DNA from: Sorangium cellulosum | GTDB lineage: Bacteria; Myxococcota_A; Polyangia; Polyangiales; Polyangiaceae | Assembly (NCBI GenBank): GCA_020720045.1 | Contig: DYPH01000019.1 | Location: 1 to 62,555, forward strand | Length of the DNA: 62,555 nucleotides | Direction: 5' to 3' | Part shown: positions 44,501-52,025 of the stretch, piece after piece | Position numbering within the stretch: the stretch's first letter is position 1 | How the letters are laid out: each line of letters begins with the position of its first letter | Notes under the pieces: generated by a model | What the model was told of the DNA's origin: nothing | The model's input: the letters and a program-made list of their open reading frames with translations, nothing else | Databases searched by the model: none | Program-made: the position numbers and the translations under genes

Positions 44501-44910
44501 GGTGTGGCGAAGTAGTTGCCGAAGCGCTCGCCGGCGGCGCGGATCGTGTGGGCGATCCGGTGGACGACCTGGCGGACCGAGGTCTCGCCGCGCTTCGCAT
44601 CCCCATGCAGGCCGGCCTTACGGAAGTACTTCGAGATGACGATGTCGGTGGCGAGCTGGCTCCAATCATGTGGAATTTCAGCGCCGTCCATCTTGAAGAC
44701 GACGGAGCCGTCTGGGTTCGTGATGTTGCTTGAGCGGCGGTCGTAGGTCACCTGGTCGAGGGGATCGATGCCGGCCGTCGTGAACCGGCGCGGCACCGAA
44801 ACGCCCCGCGGCGCAGAATCGGCGGACGCGGCGTTGGTGACAACCGCCTTCTTCGGCGCCTTCGCCGCACTCTTCCCGCTCGCCTTCACCGGAACATTCG
44901 ACTGCGCCAT
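41548..44910 (-). CDS. nrdJ: Vitamin B12-dependent ribonucleotide reductase (class II)
   Basis: 1120 residues from ATG 44910 (AGAGG 7 nt upstream). Class II large-type NrdJ: [15 protein letters not shown] and later [21 protein letters not shown] with the active-site Cys, Asn and Glu, and a C-terminal Cys-rich segment ([21 protein letters not shown]) for a zinc/redox swivel. Reduces ribonucleotides to deoxyribonucleotides with adenosylcobalamin. The first ~45 residues are a Lys/Ala-rich tail. Two NrdR-box-like sites and a repeat array lie in its 543-bp upstream region. A reading frame to 45390 runs through those repeats and is rejected. Confidence 0.97.
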   Translation of the reverse strand: [1120 protein letters not shown]

Positions 44911-45130
44911 CGTCTCGCCTCTTCTGGCCCGGGAGTTCCGGGCCCAAATCCTGGGTGCCCACGTCGGCAAAACCGGCGGGGGCGTGCGTGCAGCGCCGCG
45001 CGGTGACGTTCGGCGCCGGTCGTGGGAGTTTGCTCCTCGGAGCACCGGGTGTACTGCACACCCATTCCCGTACCGTTCGCGCGTAGTTAGCTCCATTCGT
45101 CGGGGAGAGCCACCGGTTGAACGGAAAAAG

Positions 45131-45177
45131 ACACTACACGTTGGGGTAAGGGACGTGTGCACCACTAGAGGTAGTGG
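45131..45177 (-). promoter_or_regulatory. Tandem NrdR-box-like sites upstream of nrdJ
   Basis: Two 16-bp sites, ACACTACACGTTGGGG (45131-45146) and CCACTAGAGGTAGTGG (45162-45177), start exactly 31 bp apart, as NrdR boxes do. Each matches the consensus acaCwAtATaTwGtgt at about 11 of 16 positions including CwA..Tw.G. The second is a perfect palindrome in 18 bp. NrdR represses ribonucleotide reductase genes when dATP is high, so this fits the gene 220 bp downstream. Confidence 0.65.
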
Positions 45178-45240
45178 TAGCATGCATCTATCGCCCGGTC
45201 GTGGCGCTCCAACCTCCTGGAATCGCAAGCACTGAACGGC

Positions 45241-45392
45241 TGTCCCCAGGTTTTCCCCAGGTTCCCCCCAGCCACTCCCCAGGCTTCTCCCCAGCTTTTG
45301 CACAGCTTCTCCCCAGCGACCGCCGGAAGACCCCCAGGTTTTCCCCAGGTGCCCCCAAGTTTTCCACAGGCCTCCGCCGGTTTTCCCCAAGG
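45241..45392. repeat. Phased direct-repeat array, DnaA-box-like
   Basis: About twelve copies of an 11-bp unit, consensus TTyTCCCCAGS, start at 45241, 45251, 45262, 45273, 45284, 45296, 45307, ~45328, 45339, 45350, 45360 and 45381, i.e. one per helical turn, with the two gaps filled by unrelated CG-rich sequence. One copy reads TTTTCCACA and another TTTTGCACA, close to the DnaA box TTATNCACA. All point the same way. The array lies between a terminator and the NrdR-like sites of nrdJ. Confidence 0.8.
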
Positions 45393-45395
45393 CCC

Positions 45396-45432
45396 AAACG
45401 AAAACGCGGTCCGCCCGGAGGCAGACCGCGTT
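45396..45432 (-). terminator. Terminator of the hemW-YhbY unit
   Basis: AACGCGGTC / GACCGCGTT (45403-45411 and 45424-45432), a perfect 9-bp stem, is followed on the minus strand by TTCGTTTGGG. It is 21 nt beyond the YhbY-like stop. Confidence 0.65.
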
Positions 45433-45453
45433 CTTCGTCGCGAAACCTAAGAG

Positions 45454-46086
45454 TCAGCCGGGGAGGCGGATCTTCGGCTCCTTCGGGTGACGCTTGTAGA
45501 GGAGGACCGTCCTGCCGAGAACCTGGACAAGCGCGGCGCCGGTGCCGGACGCGAGCGTTTCGCCAACGGAGTGGCGGTCGTCCGGGCACTCTTGGAGGAT
45601 TTTCGCCTTCACGAGCTCGTGCTGGTGGAGCGCTTTCGCGCAGGCGGCGATGACCCCTTCCGTCGTCCCTTCTTTGCCGACGTGGAGGATCACCGCGAGG
45701 TCGTGGCCGAGACCACGAAGGTACCGGCGCTGCTTGCCATCCAGGCCGCCTTGTGCAGCGACTTTGCTATCCATTTCGCCGGAAGCCACCGCTGCGTGGG
45801 CGGCGGCGGCGCGCTCGGCAACCGCCTTTGCCGCGAGGGAGTCGGGGGCCTTGTTCTTCTTTGCGTGGATCTTCCGGAGCGGGGTGCGCCCGGTGCGCTT
45901 CCGTCGGATGCGCGGGGCGAGCTGCTCGCCGCCCCCCTCGGCCGGTGCGTAGGAGGCTTCCCCTACACGGGCACGCCGGCCGGTGGCGTTTGCCCCGTCG
46001 GCGGCTGTTGCACGGCGCAACGGCCCGCGCTGCGGACCACGAATTCCCGCGCCGGTGCGGGCGCCGTATTTCTTCTCGTCGCTCAT
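45454..46086 (-). CDS. YhbY-like (CRM domain) ribosome-associated RNA-binding protein
   Basis: 210 residues: a long basic N-terminal tail (~1-75, Arg/Gly/Pro rich, with KRTGRTPLRKIHAKKNK) and an Ala-rich helix, then a CRM/YhbY domain (~115-205) with LDGKQRRYLRGLGHDLAVILHVGKEG (split: HVGKEG is the GxxG-like loop) and VQVLGRTVLLYKRHP. YhbY binds pre-50S ribosomal particles. The usual protein is ~95 residues; this one carries a ~110-residue extension. It starts 11 bp after hemW on the same strand. Confidence 0.88.
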   Translation of the reverse strand: MSDEKKYGARTGAGIRGPQRGPLRRATAADGANATGRRARVGEASYAPAEGGGEQLAPRIRRKRTGRTPLRKIHAKKNKAPDSLAAKAVAERAAAAHAAVASGEMDSKVAAQGGLDGKQRRYLRGLGHDLAVILHVGKEGTTEGVIAACAKALHQHELVKAKILQECPDDRHSVGETLASGTGAALVQVLGRTVLLYKRHPKEPKIRLPG

Positions 46087-46097
46087 TTTTCAGTGCC

Positions 46098-47297
46098 TTA
46101 AAACAAACGTGCGGCGGTGTCGTCGGCAAACAGCCAACCCGGGCGCGGGATCGTCAGTCGGTCGCCGTCGACGACCAGCTTCCCCTGCGCAACGAGCCTT
46201 TCGGCGGCCCGTTTCCGCTCCGCCGGCCAGGGATCGACGCCGAGAGGGGCGGCGGCGGCGGCGAGGTCGAAGCCATCGGCGAGCCGGAGGCCCAGCATGA
46301 TGCGCTCCCGAAGCCGGGTCTCGCCATCGAGTGCTTCGAAATGGGAGGAAAATCCGTCGCTTTCCGTCGGAAGTCCCGTCGGCAAATCGAGTGCAAGCTG
46401 CATGTACTTGGCCGGATCGATCGGGTTCCGCCCGCGCACGGCGCCTTGGCCAGCGGCATCGGTTTCGAGGCAGCCGACGGCACCGCAGCCGAGCCCCAGG
46501 TAGGGCTCGCCCCGCCAATAGCCGAGATTGTGTCGGGCCTCTTGGCCGGGCTTTGCGTAATTGGAAATTTCGTAGTGCCGGAAGCCGCGCGCCTCGAGCG
46601 CCGCGTCGATGCGCAGAAAAGCCTCAGCAACGCGCCCATCATCGGCCATCGGGAGCCGACCGACTTTCGCCAACTCGCCGAACCGCGTCCCGGCTTCAAT
46701 CGTCAATTGGTAGCAGGAGAGGTGCCCGACGCCGGCCTCGGCGATGGTCGTCGCCTGGACCTCGGCGTCGGCGGGATCTTGGCCAGCAAGACCGAAAATC
46801 AGGTCGGTCGAAACGCGCGAAATATTTGAAGCGAGCGCATCGGCCACCGCGCGTGACGCGCCGGCGCTGTCGTGGAGGCGCCCGAGAAACTTGAGTTCGT
46901 CTTCACGGAGCGACTGGGTGCCGATCGAAGCCCGATTGACGCCGACGGCGGCCAGCGCATCGGCGTGGGCGCGGTCGAGGGAGGTCGGATTGCATTCCGC
47001 AGTGACTTCGAGGTCTTCCGCCGTCGGGAGCTCCTCGCGAATCGCGGCGAGTACGCGTCCGAGCGCCTCCGCCTTCCAGAGGCTCGGCGTGCCTCCCCCG
47101 AAGAAGACGGTCCCAATCGTGTATTCTACACCGGCTGCCCGGAGCCCGGCGACGCGGGCGCGCAATTCGTGAATGACGGCGTCGGCATAGCGATCGTGGG
47201 GGATCGTCTCCGGCTTCGCGGCGTAGCTTGTGAAGTCGCAGTAGGGGCACTTCGCCAGGCACCAGGGGAAGTGGACGTAGACCGAAGCGGGCTTCAT
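46098..47297 (-). CDS. hemW: HemW-like radical SAM protein
   Basis: 399 residues from ATG 47297. Radical SAM Cys13, Cys17 and Cys20 in PWCLAKCPYCDF, GGGTPS at ~65, the ECNPTS and GVNRASIGTQSL blocks and the C-terminal HemW_C domain with an ERIMLGLRL helix. HemW inserts or transfers haem to respiratory enzymes and is often mislabelled oxygen-independent coproporphyrinogen oxidase; it lacks the extra Cys of true HemN. Divergent from rel. An open frame continues far upstream antisense to rel; that part is a shadow. Confidence 0.93.
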   Translation of the reverse strand: MKPASVYVHFPWCLAKCPYCDFTSYAAKPETIPHDRYADAVIHELRARVAGLRAAGVEYTIGTVFFGGGTPSLWKAEALGRVLAAIREELPTAEDLEVTAECNPTSLDRAHADALAAVGVNRASIGTQSLREDELKFLGRLHDSAGASRAVADALASNISRVSTDLIFGLAGQDPADAEVQATTIAEAGVGHLSCYQLTIEAGTRFGELAKVGRLPMADDGRVAEAFLRIDAALEARGFRHYEISNYAKPGQEARHNLGYWRGEPYLGLGCGAVGCLETDAAGQGAVRGRNPIDPAKYMQLALDLPTGLPTESDGFSSHFEALDGETRLRERIMLGLRLADGFDLAAAAAPLGVDPWPAERKRAAERLVAQGKLVVDGDRLTIPRPGWLFADDTAARLF

Positions 47298-47438
47298 CGC
47301 GCGGCGCCTACTGCGGTTCGCCTTCGTCGTCGAGGGTTCGCTCCTTTTGGCGATCCTTAGAATTGACGCCGGTCTTGCCGCGGAGCGTCGTCGCGCAATT
47401 GCCGTGCCGGGAAGGGGGTGGTACCTTGCCGACTGGAA

Positions 47439-49622
47439 ATGCTCAACGCGGAAGACATCGCCCAACGGGTACGCGCTTACCAACCTTCGGCAGACCTGGA
47501 TCTGCTCCGGAAGGCGTATGCGTTCGCCGAGCGGGCCCACGAAGGGCAGAAGCGAAAGTCGGGGGAGCCCTACTTCGTCCATCCGGCTTCGGTCGCCGGG
47601 ATCATCACCGACCTTCGACTCGATCACGCGAGCGTTTGCGCCGGGCTTCTCCACGACGTCGTGGAGGACACGCTCGCGACGAAGAAGGACATCGAACGGG
47701 AATTCGGCGCTGAAATTGCCGAACTTGTCGATGGAGTGACGAAGCTCTCCCAGATCAACTTCGTTTCCAAAGAAGACAAGCAGGCCGAGAATTTCCGAAA
47801 GATGGTCGTGGCAATGAGCCGCGATATTCGGGTTCTTCTCGTGAAGCTCTGCGACCGCGTCGACAACATGCGGACGATGGAGCACATGAAACCGGAGGCT
47901 CAAGAGCGGATCGCTCGCGAGACGATGGAGATCTACGCGCCGCTCGCGAACCGGCTCGGGATCATGAAATTTAAGAGCGAACTTGAAGACTTGTCCTTCA
48001 AGTACCTCGAGCCGGACGGCTACGCGGAGGTCTCCGAGGCGGTTGCGACCACCCAGAAAGAGCGCGACCGCTACATCGCCGATGTCGTGAAGACGCTCTC
48101 CAGCCGGCTTGCCGGGCAGGGGTTCGCCGCCGACGTCTCCGGGCGGGCGAAGCACCTCTATTCGATCTGGCGCAAGATGAAGGCGAACCAGGTCGGTCTT
48201 GAGGCGGTCCACGACATTATCGCGTTCCGAATCCTCGTCGAGTCGGTTTCCGATTGCTACGCAACGCTCGGCGTCGTTCACTCGAAGTGGACGCCGATTC
48301 CGGGGCGTTTCAAAGACTACATCGCGCTCCCCAAGCCGAACATGTACCAGTCGCTTCATACGACGGTCATCGGCCCGGGCCGCGAGCGGATCGAGATTCA
48401 GATCCGTACCCACGAGATGCACAAGGTCGCCGACGCCGGCATCGCGGCCCACTGGAAGTACAAGGAGCGGGCGGCGGGCGGCGGTGGCGGAAACGCCGGC
48501 GGCGTAGATGCAAGCGACGAAGCGCGCTTCGGGTGGCTCCGCCAGCTGATGCAGTGGCAGAAAGATCTCAAGGATCCTGCCGAGTTCCTCGAGGGGGTCA
48601 AGGTCGACCTCTTCCAGGACGAGGTCTATGTGTTCACGCCGAAGGGGGAGGTGCGCGTCTTCCCGCGGGGGGCGACGCCGATCGACTTCGCCTACCAGAT
48701 CCATTCTGAGCTCGGGAACCGCATCACCGGCGCGCGGGTCAATGGGAAGATTGAGCCGCTCCGCTACAAGATGCGAAACGGCGACGTCATCGAGGTCATG
48801 ACCTCGACGACCCAGCAGCCTTCCAAGGACTGGCTCGAGTTCTGCGCCACGACGAGTGCCCGATCGAAGATCCGCAACTTCCTCCGGACGGAGCAGCGCG
48901 AAAAGTCGCTGAAACTTGGCAAAGAGCTCCTTGAGCGTGAGTTTGCCCGTGCCAGCATTTCGCTCCCGAAACTGCTGAAGAACGACAACGAACTTCGCCA
49001 CGCCCTCGAGCAGCTCAAGATCGGAAACGTCGAAGAACTTTTTGTCTCCATCGGCTACGGGAAGCTCGATCCGAAGGCGGTCGTCACGACGGTCGCGCCG
49101 CCCGATCCAAACGGCAAAGATACGCCGCCGGCGAGCCTCAAAGAGGGGGCCCTGGAGGGGCTCGTTCGAAAGGTCACGAAGCGCGACGAGGGCGGAATTC
49201 GCCTCAACGGCATCGACGATGTCCTCGTCCGTTACGCGAAATGCTGCAATCCGCTCCCGGGGGACGACATCCTGGGGTTCATCACCCGCGGCCGCGGCGT
49301 GACGATTCATCGGCGCGGCTGCACGAAAGCCTTCGACACCGATCCTGAGCGTCGCGTCGAGATTTCTTGGGATTCCAAGGCGAAGATCAATCGTACGGTT
49401 CAGTTGAAGGTGGTGACGGCGAACCGGCCCGGCATCCTGGCCAACGTCAGTCACACGTTCTCGACGCAAGGCATCAATATCGCCGAAGCGAATTGCCGCG
49501 CCGGGGACGATGGCCGCGCGGTGAACGTCTTCACGTTCATGTGCTCAGACCTCAGCCAGCTCAAGGTCGTGATGAAGGCCCTTCAGAAGGTGACCGGCGT
49601 CGTCGAAGTCGAGCGCGCCTGA
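47439..49622 (+). CDS. rel: Bifunctional (p)ppGpp synthetase/hydrolase
   Basis: 727 residues from ATG 47439. HD hydrolase domain (~20-180; His49, HD at 72-73 in LLHDVVEDT), synthetase domain (~230-350) with R290-F-K-D, the RxKD form of bifunctional Rel/SpoT enzymes, then TGS (~395-460), a helical/zinc-finger-like region with CCNPLPGDD, and an ACT domain at the end. Makes and degrades the starvation alarmone and so controls growth and, in myxobacteria, development. Normal length. Divergent from hemW with 141 bp between starts; trmFO follows after 68 bp. Confidence 0.97.
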   Translation: MLNAEDIAQRVRAYQPSADLDLLRKAYAFAERAHEGQKRKSGEPYFVHPASVAGIITDLRLDHASVCAGLLHDVVEDTLATKKDIEREFGAEIAELVDGVTKLSQINFVSKEDKQAENFRKMVVAMSRDIRVLLVKLCDRVDNMRTMEHMKPEAQERIARETMEIYAPLANRLGIMKFKSELEDLSFKYLEPDGYAEVSEAVATTQKERDRYIADVVKTLSSRLAGQGFAADVSGRAKHLYSIWRKMKANQVGLEAVHDIIAFRILVESVSDCYATLGVVHSKWTPIPGRFKDYIALPKPNMYQSLHTTVIGPGRERIEIQIRTHEMHKVADAGIAAHWKYKERAAGGGGGNAGGVDASDEARFGWLRQLMQWQKDLKDPAEFLEGVKVDLFQDEVYVFTPKGEVRVFPRGATPIDFAYQIHSELGNRITGARVNGKIEPLRYKMRNGDVIEVMTSTTQQPSKDWLEFCATTSARSKIRNFLRTEQREKSLKLGKELLEREFARASISLPKLLKNDNELRHALEQLKIGNVEELFVSIGYGKLDPKAVVTTVAPPDPNGKDTPPASLKEGALEGLVRKVTKRDEGGIRLNGIDDVLVRYAKCCNPLPGDDILGFITRGRGVTIHRRGCTKAFDTDPERRVEISWDSKAKINRTVQLKVVTANRPGILANVSHTFSTQGINIAEANCRAGDDGRAVNVFTFMCSDLSQLKVVMKALQKVTGVVEVERA

Positions 49623-49690
49623 GGCGATTCTTGGCCGAAATGCGGTGGTTTTTCCGCGAGGGTTTGCCGCTGACGTAGTAAGCGCACCGC

Positions 49691-51160
49691 ATGCATGTGC
49701 GAATCGTTGGGGCCGGTCTTGCCGGTTGTGAGGCCGCTTTCGTTCTTGCCGAGCGTGGCATCGACGTCACGCTCATCGAGCAGAAGCCGCTGCGCCGCAC
49801 GCCGGCTCAATCGACGGACGCGCTGTGCGAGCTCGTCTGTTCGAACAGCCTCCGCGGCGCCGCCCTGATGAACGCCGTCGGTCTCTTGAAGGAGGAGCTT
49901 CGCCGCGCCGGAAGCCTGATTTTGCGGGCGGCCGACGCGACGAAGGTGCCGGCGGGTGGGGCGCTCGCCGTCGACCGTGAAGCCTTCTCGGCCTACATCA
50001 CCAAGGCGCTCGATGAGCATCCCCGGATCACCCGGTCGAACGCGGTCGTGACCGCGATCCCGGAAGCTTCGCCGGAAAACCCGGTGATTTTGGCGACGGG
50101 GCCGCTCACCGGCGACGAACTTGCCGCCGATTTGGCGCGCGTTGTCGGCGCGGAACACCTCGCCTACTACGATGCCATCGCCCCGATCGTGGCCGCAGAG
50201 AGCATCGACTTCAATAAGGTCTTCTATCAGTCCCGTTGGGGGAAGGGCGGGGCGGAAGACGGCGCGATGGACGCGACCTCTTTGGGCGATTCGGCCTACA
50301 TCAATTGCCCCTTTGAGAAGGACGAATATTTCGCCTTCGTCGAGGCGGTCGTCGCCGCTCAGAAGGTGCCTGCTCGTGAGTTCGAAGAGGCGAAATTCTT
50401 TGAAGGATGTCTGCCCTTTGACGCGATGGCCGAGCGGGGGCCGATGACGCTCGCCTTCGGTCCGATGAAGCCGGTCGGCCTCACCGATCCGCGCACCGGT
50501 CGGCGCCCCTATGCGGTCCTTCAACTTCGCGCGGAAGATGCCGGGGCGACCGCCTACAATCTTGTCGGTTTTCAGACCCGTTTGACCTACGGGGAGCAGC
50601 TCCGGATCTTCCGAATGATTCCCGGTTTGGAAAATGTCGAGATTCTCCGTTACGGCACCGTCCACCGGAACACGTTCATCGATAGCCCCAAGCTCCTCGA
50701 TAGCGAGCTTCAGCTTCGTGCGGCGCCCGGCGTCTACCTGGCGGGGCAAATCACTGGCGTCGAGGGGTACGTCGAGAGCGCCGCGTGCGGCTTCCTCGTC
50801 GCCCTCCTGCTTGCGCAAAAGGCCAATGGCCATTCCGTGACGCCGCCGCCGCCGAATACGGCCCTCGGCGGCTTGCTCACCCATCTCGGCCGTGGCCGCG
50901 GAGACGGCGGGCCCCCTCCAGCAGCCACCGTCGCCTCCGAGGGCGAGGATCAGGCAGAAGTTACTGCAACTCTTCGCGATTTTCAGCCTTCCAACATTAC
51001 GTGGGCCTGCATGCCCCCCCACGAGAACCGGAAGTTGAAGAAGCGGGACCGCTACCTCGCCCTTTCGGCGCGGGCGATCGCGTCCCACGAAGCGTGGCGT
51101 CGCTCGGCGCCGCTGTTGCCCGTCGAGCCCTTCGCCGTCGTCGAAACTCCCGCGCCGTAA
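49691..51160 (+). CDS. trmFO: Folate/FAD-dependent tRNA (uracil-54-C5) methyltransferase
   Basis: 489 residues. FAD-binding start [15 protein letters not shown], conserved [11 protein letters not shown] with Cys50, and [14 protein letters not shown] with a second conserved Cys, both used in TrmFO catalysis. Makes the T54 ribothymidine of tRNA from methylene-THF instead of SAM. The C-terminus (~430-489) carries a short Pro-rich insert and ends [19 protein letters not shown]. It converges on the DNA methyltransferase gene with a single base between stops. Confidence 0.97.
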   Translation: MHVRIVGAGLAGCEAAFVLAERGIDVTLIEQKPLRRTPAQSTDALCELVCSNSLRGAALMNAVGLLKEELRRAGSLILRAADATKVPAGGALAVDREAFSAYITKALDEHPRITRSNAVVTAIPEASPENPVILATGPLTGDELAADLARVVGAEHLAYYDAIAPIVAAESIDFNKVFYQSRWGKGGAEDGAMDATSLGDSAYINCPFEKDEYFAFVEAVVAAQKVPAREFEEAKFFEGCLPFDAMAERGPMTLAFGPMKPVGLTDPRTGRRPYAVLQLRAEDAGATAYNLVGFQTRLTYGEQLRIFRMIPGLENVEILRYGTVHRNTFIDSPKLLDSELQLRAAPGVYLAGQITGVEGYVESAACGFLVALLLAQKANGHSVTPPPPNTALGGLLTHLGRGRGDGGPPPAATVASEGEDQAEVTATLRDFQPSNITWACMPPHENRKLKKRDRYLALSARAIASHEAWRRSAPLLPVEPFAVVETPAP

Positions 51161-51161
51161 G

Positions 51162-52025
51162 CTACAGTTTTCCGAAGGTTACCGAGTACTTGGCATCTGC
51201 GAGGCGCGTGGCGACGATTTCGGCGCTCGCGGCGCCGATGTCGAAGCCGATCGCCGAGCGCCCCTCGTCGAAGCAGGTCTCGAGGAGCCCGCCGGAGCCG
51301 GAGAAGGCGTCGATCACAAGGTCGCCGGCGTCGGTCGTCGCGCGGACGAGGCGACGAAGGAGCGACTTCGGCTTTTGTGTGGGATATCCAGTGCTTTCCT
51401 TGCGCAGCGGCGTGTTGGCCGCCATTGCCGGGCAGTCGCTCCAGACCGATCCGATCGCCCGCCCGACGTCGGCGTAGTAGCGGTAGGTCTTCGTGCCGAC
51501 GACGCGGTCTCGGTAGCGGCGCCCGTCGGAATCGACATTTGAGAAGTGCATCTTCTGGGAGAGCTCCGCGTAAGGTTCGCGGAGCGTCTCGTCGGCCCCA
51601 TTCCAGCGAACGCGACCGTTTTTTCCCCAGAAGAGAAGTGTTTGATGGGTCATCGGGATCGTCTTCCCTTTGGCGCCATTGCCCGGCACCCAAATGACCT
51701 CACCGGCGAAGGTTTGACGCCCGAAGCGCCGATCTCCGACGACCTTTGCGTCATGGACCGCGCGCTGATCGAGGTGGAGGATCAGGCATCCATCCTCGCG
51801 CAGAAGCGACCAAAGAACGGCGAGGCGGGCATCGAGCCAGGCGAGGTAGGCGTCGAGATCGGGCCAACGATCGTCGTAGGCGACGGCCGCCTCCGCTTCC
51901 TCCTTTGCGCGGCTCTTGAACTGCTTTTGAACGGCGAAGGGGGGATCACAATAGACGAGCGCGGCGCTCGCTGGGGGGACCACGCGCGCCGCCTCGGCGA
52001 CGTCGCCGGAATAGTAGGAAATCAT
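51162..52025 (-). CDS. Orphan DNA methyltransferase (DPPF type)
   Basis: 287 residues of the beta-class amino-methyltransferase order: catalytic motif IV CDPPF (Asp27-Phe30) near the start, a target-recognition middle (GEVIWVPGNGAKGKTIPMTHQT..., split), then YPTQKPKSLLRRLV and SAM motif I DAFSGSGGLLE with GFDIG near the end. Adds a methyl group to N6 of adenine or N4 of cytosine. No restriction endonuclease adjoins it, so it is probably a solitary, regulatory or defence-relic enzyme. ATG overlaps the mepA stop by 4 nt, an unexpected pairing with a cell-wall hydrolase. Confidence 0.9.
   Translation of the reverse strand: MISYYSGDVAEAARVVPPASAALVYCDPPFAVQKQFKSRAKEEAEAAVAYDDRWPDLDAYLAWLDARLAVLWSLLREDGCLILHLDQRAVHDAKVVGDRRFGRQTFAGEVIWVPGNGAKGKTIPMTHQTLLFWGKNGRVRWNGADETLREPYAELSQKMHFSNVDSDGRRYRDRVVGTKTYRYYADVGRAIGSVWSDCPAMAANTPLRKESTGYPTQKPKSLLRRLVRATTDAGDLVIDAFSGSGGLLETCFDEGRSAIGFDIGAASAEIVATRLADAKYSVTFGKL

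Noticed and set aside
44911-45390. N-terminal extension of nrdJ to 45390
   Set aside because: It would translate the 11-bp repeat array and the NrdR-like sites; ATG 44910 has a good ribosome site.
45241-45392. Replication origin
   Set aside because: No dnaA, dnaN, gyrB or rpmH gene nearby and no AT-rich unwinding region; the repeats alone do not make an oriC.
45241-45392. CRISPR array
   Set aside because: Units are 11 bp, nearly contiguous and without unique spacers; no cas genes in the window.
44911-45453. Cobalamin riboswitch upstream of nrdJ
   Set aside because: I looked for the B12 box and the conserved core on the minus strand and could not find them; a covariance-model scan would settle it.
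47298-49469. Minus-strand upstream extension of hemW (about 720 codons)
   Set aside because: It is antisense to the rel gene, which has complete HD, RxKD, TGS and ACT features; hemW begins at 47297 with its radical SAM motif.
51162-52025. Complete restriction-modification system
   Set aside because: No endonuclease or specificity subunit adjoins the methyltransferase.
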